NCBI GenBank assembly: GCA_900469625.1
Contig: UBXV01000036.1
Span: 1 to 64,000, forward strand
Length of the DNA stretch: 64,000 nt
Source of the DNA: Hyphomicrobiales bacterium
GTDB taxonomy: Bacteria > Pseudomonadota > Alphaproteobacteria > Rhizobiales > Rhizobiaceae
Direction of reading: 5' to 3'
In this document: piece after piece, positions 43,021 through 52,295 of the stretch
How the letters are laid out: the number at the start of each line of letters is the position of its first letter
Position numbering within the stretch: the first letter of the stretch is position 1
Notes under the pieces: generated by a model
What the model saw: the letters and a program-made list of their open reading frames with translations, nothing else
The model's database searches: none
What the model was told of the DNA's origin: nothing
Position numbers and translations under genes: made by a program

Positions 43021-43890
43021 TTACGAGGCTTTCACCCGGGCGAGGCCCGCGCGCGCCGGCTCGTATTTCGGATCGAGCTGCAGGGCGTGCGAGTAGGACT
43101 TCGAGGCCTTCACCTTGTCGCCCTTGCGCTCATAGACGAGAGCCTGGTTCGCCCAGGATTCGGCAACCTTGCCGTCGAGCGTGATGGCGGTGTTGAAGTC
43201 GGAGAAGGCGTTGTCGTCATCGCCCTGGGCGACGTAGGAAATGCCGCGGCCGTTATAGGGTTCCGGCGAGCTCGGCGACAGCGAGATCGCGGTCGAGAAG
43301 TCTTCGATCGCCTGGCCGTGCTGGTTGCGCGCCTGGTAGATCAGGCCGCGATTGTGGTAGGCGCGCGGGTCGGTGGTGTCGAGCTGGATCGCCTTGTTGA
43401 AATCGTTGAAGGCGGAATCGAGCTGGCCGGCCTGGCGGTAGAGATTGCCGCGGCCGATATAGGCCACGTCATAGTTGGCATTCAGTTGCAGCGCCATGTT
43501 GTAGTCGGCAAGGGCCGCCTGGGTGTTGCCCATGTTGCGATGAACGAGCGCCCGGTTGGCAAAGGCCTGGTAGAAACGCGGGTTGAGCTGGATCGCCTGG
43601 TCGAAATCGGCGATGGCGCGGCGGTACTCGCCGGCACGGCCATAGGCAGAACCGCGAACGTTGTAGCCTTCCGGATCGCTCGGATTGGAGGCGATCACGC
43701 TCGATAGCGAGGCGATATTGCCCTGCGAGCCCTGTTCGCGCTCGACCTTGGCCATCGATTCCGGTCCTTCGGTCTGGCAACCCGCGATAAGCAGGGCCGA
43801 TCCGAGAAGCAGCATGGCGGCAAGCTTCGGCTTGCGCTGGTGGCGGCGGCGCGCCTCTTGGGTGGTGAAACCGGCGACGTCCGCAGTCAT
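43021..43890 (-). CDS. TPR repeat lipoprotein
   Basis: A 289-residue protein. After a basic N-terminus comes a hydrophobic segment ending in a lipobox, LLIAG-C (residues about 30-40), so it is probably a lipoprotein, and then six or seven tetratricopeptide repeats such as AIADFDQAIQLNPRFYQAFANRALVHRNMG and NFDKAIQLDTTDPRAYHNRG. TPRs mediate protein-protein contacts; in rhizobia such proteins are linked to cell envelope processes. The ATG at 43890 is chosen because it gives a short leader; there is no strong ribosome binding site and an upstream start in the same frame is possible. Confidence 0.82.
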   Translation of the reverse strand: MTADVAGFTTQEARRRHQRKPKLAAMLLLGSALLIAGCQTEGPESMAKVEREQGSQGNIASLSSVIASNPSDPEGYNVRGSAYGRAGEYRRAIADFDQAIQLNPRFYQAFANRALVHRNMGNTQAALADYNMALQLNANYDVAYIGRGNLYRQAGQLDSAFNDFNKAIQLDTTDPRAYHNRGLIYQARNQHGQAIEDFSTAISLSPSSPEPYNGRGISYVAQGDDDNAFSDFNTAITLDGKVAESWANQALVYERKGDKVKASKSYSHALQLDPKYEPARAGLARVKAS

Positions 43891-44167
43891 GGCAGCAAGT
43901 GTCAAAGGTCGATCCCTCAATGCGACTAGGTCCGAAAGCCATCGGCTTCCCGTTAACGGAGACCGGCGAAATTCGCGGGGCTCCACAGCCGAGGCTAACT
44001 GAGCCTGCGGCAAACCGTCCGGCGTCGAGCGCCGCACCGGCCACCGTTGCCGGCTGCGATTGTCACGCTAGCCCGACGACGGAAAAGATGTCCATACCAA
44101 AAGAAAGGCGGCGGCGATATTTCGCCCCCGCCCGACTTAGATCGAAAAGCGTCGAAAAATCGACAAA

Positions 44168-44380
44168 TTAACGGGCAACGAGGCCTTCGCGCTGTGCGCG
44201 CTTGCGTGCCAGCTTGCGGACGCGGCGAACGGCTTCAGCCTTTTCGCGGGCGCGCTTCTGGGACGGCTTTTCGTAGAAATCACGCATCTTCATTTCGCGG
44301 AAAATGCCTTCGCGCTGCATCTTCTTCTTGAGAGCGCGGAGCGCCTGATCAACATTGTTATCGCGGACAAGTACCTGCAC
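44168..44380 (-). CDS. rpsU: 30S ribosomal protein S21
   Basis: A 70-residue basic protein: [30 protein letters not shown] identifies S21, needed for translation initiation by the 30S subunit. The start is GTG at 44380 (AAGGAACGGG upstream); the in-frame extension to 44440 is not conserved. It is transcribed alone and divergently from soxB across a 337-bp gap. Confidence 0.95.
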   Translation of the reverse strand: MQVLVRDNNVDQALRALKKKMQREGIFREMKMRDFYEKPSQKRAREKAEAVRRVRKLARKRAQREGLVAR

Positions 44381-44717
44381 GTGAAATCCCGTTCCTTTGG
44401 TTGTTTCGAGTTGTTGCCTCACGTCAGGTGTCGGAGGCAAAAAAAGCTACGTTCGCTGAGCTGAAAGCTCGACGATTGAAGGTGCGGATACCAGATCATC
44501 GGCGGAAAGTCCAGCGAGGACATCAGGCCGTGCTGAAAAATCCGCAACCGCGGCCAGGCATGTGTATCATCACGCCGCAGATGGCGCGACGCGGCGATGT
44601 CGCAACTGCGCGCAAGTCCGCGCGTTTGCGTCGCAAAAGAAACGTTGCGTGGGCGCCGGATTTGCGATTTCTAACGCCAACGAGAATGATCACCGGGGTT
44701 CATGGAGTAACAGGCGG
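44381..44717. other. Divergent intergenic region between rpsU and soxB
   Basis: 337 bp with no supported gene. It should hold both promoters. A short palindrome GAGCTGAAAGCTC lies at about 44459-44471. No strong terminator or riboswitch was recognised. Confidence 0.4.
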
Positions 44718-45971
44718 ATGCGCAAATATTCAGTTTTTGCCGTGGCGCGCGAGGCTTTGCGCGGCCACAAGGGATGGGGGCCGCAATGGGCCTCGCCCGA
44801 GCCCCGCAAGGACTATGATGTGATCATCATCGGCGGCGGCGGCCACGGTCTGGGTGCTGCCTACTACCTCGCCAAGGAGCACGGCATCACCAATGTCGCG
44901 GTGCTCGAAAAGGGCTGGATCGGCGGCGGCAATACCGGCCGAAACACCACGATCATCCGGTCCAACTATCTCTATGAAGAGAGCATGGACATCTACGAGC
45001 ACTCGCTGAAGCTCTGGGAGAACCTGTCGCAGGATCTGAACTACAACGTCATGTATTCGCCGCGCGGCGTCATGATGCTGTCGCACAACATCCACGACCA
45101 GCAGTCGTTCAAGCGTCACATCAACGCCAATCGCCTCTACGGCATCGACAACGAGTGGCTGACGCCGGAGCAGGCCAAGGCCTATTGCCCGCCGCTCGAC
45201 ATCGCCAAGAACGCCCGCTACCCGATCAACGGCGCAGCCCTCCAGCGCCGCGGCGGCACCGCCCGCCACGATGCGGTCGCCTGGGGTTATGCCCGTGGCG
45301 CGTCCGATCGCGGCGTGCACATCATCCAGAACTGCGAGGTCACCGGCATCCGCCGCGACGAGAATGGCCATGTGACCGGCGTCGACACCAATCGCGGCTT
45401 CATCGGCGCAAAGAAGATCGGCGTTTCCGCTGCCGGTCACTCCTCGGTGCTGATGGAAATGGCAGGCGTGCGCGTGCCGCTGCAGAGCCAGCCGCTGCAG
45501 GCGCTGGTGTCGGAGCCGCTGAAGCCGATCTTCCCCTGCGTCGTCATGTCGAATTCGGTGCACGCCTATATCTCGCAGTCCGACAAGGGCGAATTCGTCA
45601 TCGGCGCGGGCACCGACCAGTACAATTCCTACTCCCAGACGGGCGGCCTGCAGATCATCACCCACACGCTGGATGCGATCTGCGAACTCTTCCCGATGTT
45701 CCGTCGCGTCAAGATGATGCGGCAATGGGGCGGCATCGTCGACGTCACGCAGGATCGTTCGCCGATCCAGGGCGTTACGCCGGTTCCGGGCCTGTTCCTG
45801 AACGCGGGCTGGGGCACGGGCGGCTTCAAGGCGACGCCGGGTTCGGCCAACCTCTTTGCCCATCTGATCGCAAAGGGCGAACCGCACCGGCTTTCCGCCG
45901 GACTGACGCTTGACCGTTTCCGCACGGGCCGACTGATCGACGAGGCGGCCGCTGCCGCCGTTGCGCACTGA
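44718..45971 (+). CDS. soxB: Sarcosine oxidase subunit beta
   Basis: The FAD-containing beta subunit of heterotetrameric sarcosine oxidase, 417 residues. The FAD Rossmann motif is DVIIIGGGGHGLGAAYYLAKEHG, followed by a conserved GGGNTGRNTTIIRSNYLYEESMDIYEHSLKLWENL segment. The complex demethylates sarcosine to glycine, making H2O2 and methylene-tetrahydrofolate or formaldehyde. It is the first gene of soxBDAG; soxD follows 17 bp later. Start at 44718 follows an AGGCGG site. Confidence 0.95.
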   Translation: MRKYSVFAVAREALRGHKGWGPQWASPEPRKDYDVIIIGGGGHGLGAAYYLAKEHGITNVAVLEKGWIGGGNTGRNTTIIRSNYLYEESMDIYEHSLKLWENLSQDLNYNVMYSPRGVMMLSHNIHDQQSFKRHINANRLYGIDNEWLTPEQAKAYCPPLDIAKNARYPINGAALQRRGGTARHDAVAWGYARGASDRGVHIIQNCEVTGIRRDENGHVTGVDTNRGFIGAKKIGVSAAGHSSVLMEMAGVRVPLQSQPLQALVSEPLKPIFPCVVMSNSVHAYISQSDKGEFVIGAGTDQYNSYSQTGGLQIITHTLDAICELFPMFRRVKMMRQWGGIVDVTQDRSPIQGVTPVPGLFLNAGWGTGGFKATPGSANLFAHLIAKGEPHRLSAGLTLDRFRTGRLIDEAAAAAVAH

Positions 45972-45988
45972 TTGCCAAGGATTTCGAG

Positions 45989-46309
45989 ATGCTTCTGATC
46001 TATTGCCCCTATTGCGAGGAAGAGCGCTCCGAGCTCGAATTCCGCGGCGCCGGCGACGCTCATATCGCGCGTCCCGACAACATCGCCGACATCACGGACG
46101 AGGAATTCGAGGAATACTTCTTTCTGCGTCAGAACCCCAAGGGTCTGATCTTCGAGCGCTGGCGCCATATCCACGGCTGCGGCCGGTTCTTCAACGCCGC
46201 GCGCGATACGGTCAGCGACCGGTTCTACACCACCTACAAGGCGGGCGAACCCAAGCCCGACGTGGCCGCCATTCTGAACGGCGAGCGGGACAAGGGAGCG
46301 GCACGATGA
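45989..46309 (+). CDS. soxD: Sarcosine oxidase subunit delta
   Basis: A 106-residue protein with a zinc-binding C6-P-Y-C9 (LIYCPYCEEERSELEF) and a later WRHIHGCGRFFNAARDT, the zinc-ligand region of the delta subunit. It is a structural subunit of the heterotetramer. Its stop overlaps the soxA start (ATGA). Confidence 0.95.
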   Translation: MLLIYCPYCEEERSELEFRGAGDAHIARPDNIADITDEEFEEYFFLRQNPKGLIFERWRHIHGCGRFFNAARDTVSDRFYTTYKAGEPKPDVAAILNGERDKGAAR

Positions 46310-49299
46310 GCGGCACCAATCGTATCGCAGGTGCCGGACGCCTGACGCCGGCGCGCACTGCCCGCTTCACCTTCGACGGACGCACACTGACGGCCCTTGA
46401 AGGCGACACGGTCGCCTCGGCCCTGCTTGCCAACGGCATTCACCTCGTTGGACGCTCGTTCAAATACCACCGTCCGCGCGGCATTCTTTCGGCCGGTGCC
46501 GAAGAGCCGAACGCGCTGCTCGACGTTTCGCGCGACGCGGCCCGCCGCCAGCCGAACGTGCGCGCGACGGTGCAGGAAGTCTTCGACGGCATGAAGGTTG
46601 AATCACAGAACCGCTGGCCGTCGCTCGCCTTCGACGTCGGAGGCTTCAACGATCTCCTGTCGCCATTTTTTGCCGCCGGCTTCTATTACAAGACCTTCAT
46701 GTGGCCGAAGGCTGCCTGGCACGCGATCTACGAACCCTTCATCCGGCGTGCCGCCGGCCTCGGCGTGGCGCCGACGGAAGCGGATCCGGACCACTATGCC
46801 AGCCGCTATGCCCATTGCGATGTCCTCGTCATCGGCGCCGGCGTCGCCGGCCTTTCGGCAGCGCTTGCCGCGGCCAAGGCGGGCGCCAAGGTGATCCTCT
46901 GCGACGAGCAGCCAGATGTCGGCGGGGCGCTGCGCTATGAACGCGGCACGACGATCGACGGCAAGGATGGCTGGGACTGGGCGCAGGCGACCGCCAGGAC
47001 GCTTGCGGCGATGGACAACGTCACGGTGCTGACGCGCACCACCGGCTTTGGCTACTACAACCACAATTTCGTTGGCCTCGTCGAAAGGGTGACGGACCAT
47101 TTGCCGGCACTCGACAAGGCACTGCCGCGCGAGCGGCTGTGGCAGGTGCGGGCCAAGAAGGTGATCCTCGCCAACGGCTCGATCGAACGCCACATGGTGT
47201 TCGCCAATAACGACCGTCCGGGCATCATGCTCGCCTCTGCCGGCCGTACCTATCTCAATCACTATGGCGTTGCCGTCGGCTCCAAGGTCGGCGTCTACAC
47301 GGCCCACGATTCCGCCTATGAAGCTGCCTTCGACCTGAAGCGCGCCGGCGTTGCCGTCCCTGCTATCGTCGACTGCCGCGATAACCCGGGCGAAGCGGTG
47401 CTTGCGGAAGCCCGCCGCCTCGGGATCGAGGTGCTGACCGGCCATTCCGTCGTCAATGCCGGCGGCAAGCTGCGCGTATCGTCGATCAGCGTCGCCCGCA
47501 ATGGCGGCGGATCGGCGCGCAAGATCGCGGTTGATGCGCTGCTGGTTTCCTCCGGCTGGACGCCGTCGGTGCATCTGTTCTCGCAATCGCGCGGCAAGGT
47601 GAAGTTCGATGCGCAAACGCAGCGCTTCCTGCCCGGCACCTATCTGCAGGATTGCCTGTCGATCGGCGCATGCAACGGCACCGACGACCTGCAGGCAACG
47701 ATCGACGAGGCGCTCGCCGCCGGTGAGCTGACCGCGCGTGCGGCCGGCGCCGAGGGCGGCACCCAGGTGACGCTGCACGGCGACAACGCCTACGGCTGGA
47801 CCGGGGGCATGATCGGGGCTGCCGAAGGCGCCGGGCCCGACACCAGCGTCAAGGCCTTCATCGACTTCCAGCACGACGTCTGCGCCAAGGATATCCGGCT
47901 TGCGGTGCGCGAGGGCATGCAGTCGATCGAGCATATCAAGCGCTTCACCACCAACGGCATGGCGTCGGACCAGGGCAAGCTGTCCAACATGCATGGCCTT
48001 GCGATTGCCGCAGAAGCACTCGGCAAGGACATTCCGCAGGTGGGGCTGACAACCTTCCGCCAGCCCTATACGCCGGTCACCTTTGGCGCGATCGTCAATC
48101 ATTCGCGTGGGAACCTGTTCGATCCCGCGCGCAAGACACCCGTTCATGCCTGGGAAGAGGCGCAAGGTGCTGCGTTCGAGGATGTCGGCAACTGGAAACG
48201 CGCCTGGTTCTACCCGAAGGCGGGCGAGGGCATGCACGAGGCGGTGGCGCGCGAATGCAAGACCGTGCGCGAGGTCGCCGGCCTGTTCGACGCCTCGACG
48301 CTCGGCAAGATCGAGGTGGTCGGCCCGGATGCGGCTCAGTTCCTCAACCTGATGTACACCAACGCCTGGGACACGCTGAAACCCGGCCGCTGCCGCTACG
48401 GCATCATGCTGCGCGACGACGGCTTCGTCTATGACGACGGCGTGGTCGGCAGGCTCGCCGAGGACCGCTTCCACGTGACGACCACCACCGGCGGTGCGCC
48501 GCGGGTGATGAACCACATGGAAGACTACCTGCAGACGGAGTTCCCACACCTGAAGGTCTGGCTGACGTCGACGACCGAACAATGGGCCGTCATCGCCGTC
48601 CAGGGTCCGAAGGCGCGCGAGATCATCGCGCCGCTGGTGGAGGGCATCGATCTTACCAACGAAGCCTTCCCGCATATGAGCGTGGCCGAGGGCAAGATCT
48701 GCGGTGTGCCGACCCGGCTGTTCCGCATGTCGTTCACCGGCGAGCTCGGCTTCGAGGTCAACGTGCCGGCCGACTACGGCCAGGCGGTCTGGGAAGCGAT
48801 CTGGGAACGGGCAGAGCCGATGGGCGCCTGCGCCTACGGCACCGAGACCATGCACGTGCTGCGCGCCGAGAAGGGCTATATCATCGTCGGCCAGGACACC
48901 GACGGGACGCTCACAGCCGACGACGCGGCGCTGTCCTGGGCCGTCTCGAAGAAGAAGACCGATTTCGTCGGCATTCGCGGCCTCAAGCGACCGGATCTGG
49001 TCAAGGAGGGTCGCAAGCAGCTCGTAGGCCTCCTCACGAAGGATCCGACCGTCGTGCTGGAGGAGGGCGCGCAGATCGTCGCCCATCCGAACCAGCCGAA
49101 GCCGATGACGATGCTCGGCCATGTGACGTCGTCCTACTGGTCGGAAAACTGCGGTCGCTCGATCGCGCTTGCCGTCGTTGCCGGTGGCCGCGCCCGCCTC
49201 GGCCAGACACTCTACGTGCCGATGGCCGACAGGACGATCGCCGTCGAGGTGAGCGACATGGTGTTCTTTGACAAGGAAGGGGGTCGCCTCCATGGCTGA
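46306..49299 (+). CDS. soxA: Sarcosine oxidase subunit alpha
   Basis: A 997-residue alpha subunit, the normal length. The N-terminal part contains RSFKYHRPRGILSAGAEEPNALL and a dinucleotide-binding VLVIGAGVAGLSAALAAAKAGAKV; the C-terminal half is related to the glycine-cleavage T protein and binds folate (TMHVLRAEKGYIIVGQDTDGTLT). With soxB it channels imine and electrons for sarcosine demethylation. The ATG overlaps the soxD stop, and soxG begins within its last codons. Confidence 0.96.
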   Translation: MSGTNRIAGAGRLTPARTARFTFDGRTLTALEGDTVASALLANGIHLVGRSFKYHRPRGILSAGAEEPNALLDVSRDAARRQPNVRATVQEVFDGMKVESQNRWPSLAFDVGGFNDLLSPFFAAGFYYKTFMWPKAAWHAIYEPFIRRAAGLGVAPTEADPDHYASRYAHCDVLVIGAGVAGLSAALAAAKAGAKVILCDEQPDVGGALRYERGTTIDGKDGWDWAQATARTLAAMDNVTVLTRTTGFGYYNHNFVGLVERVTDHLPALDKALPRERLWQVRAKKVILANGSIERHMVFANNDRPGIMLASAGRTYLNHYGVAVGSKVGVYTAHDSAYEAAFDLKRAGVAVPAIVDCRDNPGEAVLAEARRLGIEVLTGHSVVNAGGKLRVSSISVARNGGGSARKIAVDALLVSSGWTPSVHLFSQSRGKVKFDAQTQRFLPGTYLQDCLSIGACNGTDDLQATIDEALAAGELTARAAGAEGGTQVTLHGDNAYGWTGGMIGAAEGAGPDTSVKAFIDFQHDVCAKDIRLAVREGMQSIEHIKRFTTNGMASDQGKLSNMHGLAIAAEALGKDIPQVGLTTFRQPYTPVTFGAIVNHSRGNLFDPARKTPVHAWEEAQGAAFEDVGNWKRAWFYPKAGEGMHEAVARECKTVREVAGLFDASTLGKIEVVGPDAAQFLNLMYTNAWDTLKPGRCRYGIMLRDDGFVYDDGVVGRLAEDRFHVTTTTGGAPRVMNHMEDYLQTEFPHLKVWLTSTTEQWAVIAVQGPKAREIIAPLVEGIDLTNEAFPHMSVAEGKICGVPTRLFRMSFTGELGFEVNVPADYGQAVWEAIWERAEPMGACAYGTETMHVLRAEKGYIIVGQDTDGTLTADDAALSWAVSKKKTDFVGIRGLKRPDLVKEGRKQLVGLLTKDPTVVLEEGAQIVAHPNQPKPMTMLGHVTSSYWSENCGRSIALAVVAGGRARLGQTLYVPMADRTIAVEVSDMVFFDKEGGRLHG

Positions 49300-49843
49300 T
49301 CTGGCAACTGCAACCCGCAAGGCGGCTCTGACCGCGCGCGGCGGGTTTACCGACGTGATCCTGACGCCGGCACCGGCCGCTTCGCGGTTGTCGCTCAGGG
49401 CCGGCACCGATGCGCTTGCCGGTCTTTCGGCGGCGCTGGGTGTGACCTTGCCGAGCAGGCCGAAGACTTCGGCTTCAAGTGGCAAGCGCCATGCGCTCTG
49501 GCTCGGCCCGGACGAATGGCTTGTCATCGACGAGAGCGAAGCCGACCTGATGGCGGCTTCGGCCACCAGCGGCACGCTGCATTCGGCGGTCGACGTTTCC
49601 CATCGCAACGTTGCCGTCATCGTCAGCGGACCCGGTGCGGAGGTGGCCATCAACAGCGGCTGCCCGCAAGACCTGTCGCTGGCGATCTTTCCTGTTGGCG
49701 CCTGCTCGCGCACGATCCTCGGCAAGGTGGAAATCGTTCTCCTGCGCATCGCCGAGGACACGTTCCGCGTCGAATGCTGGCGGTCGTTTTCGCCCTACGT
49801 CTTCGGCATGCTGTCGGAAGGGGCGGCGGACGCCGGCCACTAG
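49292..49843 (+). CDS. soxG: Sarcosine oxidase subunit gamma
   Basis: A 183-residue gamma subunit with a fold related to the T-protein. LWLGPDEWLVIDES and SAVDVSHRNVAVIVSGPGAE are family landmarks. AAGGAAGGGGG precedes the start, which overlaps soxA by 8 bp, giving tight coupling at the end of soxBDAG. Confidence 0.94.
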   Translation: MADLATATRKAALTARGGFTDVILTPAPAASRLSLRAGTDALAGLSAALGVTLPSRPKTSASSGKRHALWLGPDEWLVIDESEADLMAASATSGTLHSAVDVSHRNVAVIVSGPGAEVAINSGCPQDLSLAIFPVGACSRTILGKVEIVLLRIAEDTFRVECWRSFSPYVFGMLSEGAADAGH

Positions 49844-49964
49844 CATCGACAACGTGCAGCAGGGGCTTGGCGGTCTCATAGGCCGATCGTCAGGCACCGA
49901 TGCGACCTTGCCGCCGGCGACCTCCGGCGGCTAAGCTGTCCCCCGATACAAGCGGGAGGATAGG

Positions 49965-51089
49965 TTGAAAACACGCGCAGCCGTGCTCAGGCACGCCCCG
50001 GTCGAGCGGCCCTATGCACGGTCGCGGCCGCTCTCCATCGAGACGGTCGATCTCGACCCGCCTGGTCCCGAGGAGTTGCTGGTGCGCATCGGCGCGGCCG
50101 GCCTCTGCCATTCCGATCTTTCCGTCATCAACGGCGACAGGCCGCGCCCGGTGCCGATGGCACTCGGCCACGAGGCGGCGGGAACGGTCGAAGCCGTCGG
50201 CAGCGCGGTCAGCGACCTCAAGCCCGGCGACCGGGTGGTGATGAGTTTCATGCCGAGTTGCGGTCATTGCCTGCCCTGCGCCGAAGGCCGCCCGGCGCTG
50301 TGCCTTCCCGGCGCCGAGGCCAACGGCCGGGGAACGCTGCTTTCAGGCGCACGCCGGATCCACTGCGACGGCGTTCCGGTCCACCACCATCTCGGCGTAT
50401 CCGGCTTTGCCGAGCACGCGGTGGTGTCGCGTCGTTCAGCCGTCAAGGTGGACGCCGATCTGCCACTGGTCGAGGCAGCGCTTTTCGGTTGCGCGGTGCT
50501 GACCGGTGTCGGGGCCATCGTCAATACCTGCCGGGTTCAGCCGGGCCAGTCGGTGGCAATCGTCGGCCTCGGCGGTGTCGGGCTTGCCGCGGTTCTCGGA
50601 GCGGTCGCGTCCGGGGCGGAGCGGGTGGTGGCGATTGATCTGAGCAAGGACAAGCTGGCGCTGGCGCGCTCGCTCGGTGCGACCGACACATTCGTCGCCA
50701 CCGCTCCTGACGTGGCCGAGACGATCCGCGAGGCGACATCGGGCGGTGTCGACCATGCGCTGGAGGCGGCAGGCTCCGTCAAGGCGTTCGAGCTTGCCTA
50801 TCGCATCACCCGTCGCGGCGGGGCGACGGCTTCGGCTGGCCTTGCGCATCCGTCGAGCCAGATCGCCATTCCGGCGGTCAGCCTTGTTGCCGAAGAGCGC
50901 ACGCTTCGCGGCAGCTACATGGGAAGCTGCGTGCCGAGCCGCGACATTCCGCGCTATATCGGGCTCTACAGACGCGGCAAGTTGCCGGTCGACAGGCTGT
51001 TGTCGAGCACGGGACCGCTCGAGGAGATCAACGAGGCCTTCGACCTGCTCGACCAGGGCAAGGTCATCCGCCACGTCATCGTGTGTTGA
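49965..51089 (+). CDS. Zinc-dependent alcohol dehydrogenase
   Basis: A 374-residue MDR-superfamily alcohol dehydrogenase. The catalytic zinc region is CHSDLSVINGDRPRPVPMALGHEAAG, the structural zinc ligands are CGHCLPCAEGRPALC, and the cofactor fold is AIVGLGGVGLAAVLGAVASGAERVVAIDLSKDKL, where the Asp fits NAD. It resembles class III/formaldehyde-related dehydrogenases. Start is TTG at 49965 behind GGGAGGA. The gene lies 121 bp after soxG on the same strand; since sarcosine oxidase can release formaldehyde, a role in its oxidation is plausible but inferred. Confidence 0.88.
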   Translation: MKTRAAVLRHAPVERPYARSRPLSIETVDLDPPGPEELLVRIGAAGLCHSDLSVINGDRPRPVPMALGHEAAGTVEAVGSAVSDLKPGDRVVMSFMPSCGHCLPCAEGRPALCLPGAEANGRGTLLSGARRIHCDGVPVHHHLGVSGFAEHAVVSRRSAVKVDADLPLVEAALFGCAVLTGVGAIVNTCRVQPGQSVAIVGLGGVGLAAVLGAVASGAERVVAIDLSKDKLALARSLGATDTFVATAPDVAETIREATSGGVDHALEAAGSVKAFELAYRITRRGGATASAGLAHPSSQIAIPAVSLVAEERTLRGSYMGSCVPSRDIPRYIGLYRRGKLPVDRLLSSTGPLEEINEAFDLLDQGKVIRHVIVC

Positions 51090-51096
51090 TCAGATT

Positions 51097-51138
51097 TAGA
51101 GCGACCTTTTCGCGTTCATATGAATGCACGGCGCTCTA
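51097..51138. repeat. Palindromic repeat/terminator-like element
   Basis: TAGAGCG (51097-51103) and CGCTCTA (51132-51138) flank a region with GTTCATATGAATGC. Such TAGAGC...GCTCTA elements are common in Rhizobiaceae intergenic regions. It lies between convergent genes and overlaps the last codon of the GNAT gene. Confidence 0.55.
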
Positions 51139-51669
51139 GTCGGCGTCGAAACGCAGATACCAATAGAGCGCAACCTCGCGCGTGTCCGGGGTGAGCGCCG
51201 TATAGAGATAGCGGTCGTAGCCGGCCAGCTCGAAACCGTATCGTGCGTAGAAACGGCAGGCTGCAACATTGTTGGACTGGGTTTCGAGGCGAAGTCCCGC
51301 CAGGCTGTGGTCTCTTGCCCATTGCACGGCCCTGTCCATCATCGCCACGGCGACGCCGGCACGGCGCGCCGAGGCATCGACGGCGATATCATCGATCTCG
51401 GCGTAGCCGTTCCAACTGATGGACAATGCGATGTAGCCGAGCATCCGGTCCGCTTCACGCACAACGAAGAGCGCGGCATCATCATCGCTCGCCGCTTCCA
51501 TCAGTTCGACGGGGTTCGTGCCGTAGGTCTTTCGGTAGGCTTCCAGTTCCCTGATGCCGCCGAGCCCTGGCCCGTCAAACGGTGGCAGAACCTCCGCCGT
51601 GACTTCGAAGGAAAAATCGCACGCCGCAAAGTCCGGGACAAAGCGGCCGTCGGCCGGCTCGACGATCAT
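51136..51669 (-). CDS. Streptothricin acetyltransferase-like GNAT
   Basis: A 177-residue GNAT enzyme close in pattern to streptothricin acetyltransferases (Sat/Nat). Shared landmarks are LGYIALSISWNGYAEIDDIAVDASARRAGVA and LRLETQSNNVAACRFYARYGFELAGYDRYLY and the ending ALYWYLRF, as in the resistance enzyme. It could acetylate streptothricin or another amine; no resistance test is implied. The start at 51669 follows a GGACGGGG site; a TTG at 51696 would add nine residues. It is convergent with the alcohol dehydrogenase. Confidence 0.8.
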   Translation of the reverse strand: MIVEPADGRFVPDFAACDFSFEVTAEVLPPFDGPGLGGIRELEAYRKTYGTNPVELMEAASDDDAALFVVREADRMLGYIALSISWNGYAEIDDIAVDASARRAGVAVAMMDRAVQWARDHSLAGLRLETQSNNVAACRFYARYGFELAGYDRYLYTALTPDTREVALYWYLRFDAD

Positions 51670-51732
51670 CGCGTCGATTTCCCCGTCCAGGTGCAAGCTG
51701 GGTCGTGCAGGTGTTGTCGGGCTGCCCTTGCC

Positions 51733-52221
51733 TCAGGCATCGGCCGGGCGGTCCTTCGGATCGAACTGGATGATCGTCTGCCAGGTGGCGGTCAGCGCCG
51801 GTTTGCGTTCGCCTTCGATCTCGACGCTGACATCGTAGGTGATCATCAGCATGCTGGCGCCACGGAAGCGCGCGTCGGACATGGTAAAGTGCCCTCGCAC
51901 ACGCTTGCCGGTCTTGACCGGTGCCACGAAGCGCACCTTCTCGAAGCCGTAGTTGATGCCCAGCGTCTGTTCGCGGATCTTCGGCAGGCAGCTGTAGTTC
52001 ATCGCCGACAACAGCGACAACGACAGGAAGCCATGGGCGATCGTGCCACCGAACGGCGTCTCGGCGGCGGCGCGCACCGGGTCGACGTGGATATACTGGT
52101 AGTCGCCGGTTGCCTCGGCGAATTTGTCGATCATGTCCTGCGTCACCGTGATCCAGTCGGAGACGCCGATCTCGGTGCCGACGCGCGGCATGATGTCGGT
52201 AAGTGAAATATCCTTCAGCAT
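51733..52221 (-). CDS. MaoC family dehydratase (R-hydratase)
   Basis: A 162-residue single hot-dog protein. The hydratase motif YIHVDPVRAAAETPFGGTIAHGFLSLSLLS contains the Asp and His of the catalytic dyad. MaoC-like enzymes hydrate trans-2-enoyl-CoA to (R)-3-hydroxyacyl-CoA, linking fatty acid oxidation to polyhydroxyalkanoate synthesis; the nodulation protein NodN has the same fold and length. Start at 52221. It lies 75 bp downstream of glgX on the same strand but has no obvious glycogen function. Confidence 0.88.
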   Translation of the reverse strand: MLKDISLTDIMPRVGTEIGVSDWITVTQDMIDKFAEATGDYQYIHVDPVRAAAETPFGGTIAHGFLSLSLLSAMNYSCLPKIREQTLGINYGFEKVRFVAPVKTGKRVRGHFTMSDARFRGASMLMITYDVSVEIEGERKPALTATWQTIIQFDPKDRPADA

Positions 52222-52295
52222 GTGACTGTCCTGAAAGTGGCCCCCGCCGAATCTATAGGCCTGCTGGGTGATGTCTAGCAAGTGGTCGGAATGGT

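Noticed and set aside
46603-49761. A 1052-codon open frame on the minus strand
   Set aside because: It is antisense to soxA and soxG, whose products have clear family motifs; long antisense frames are expected in GC-rich codon-biased DNA.
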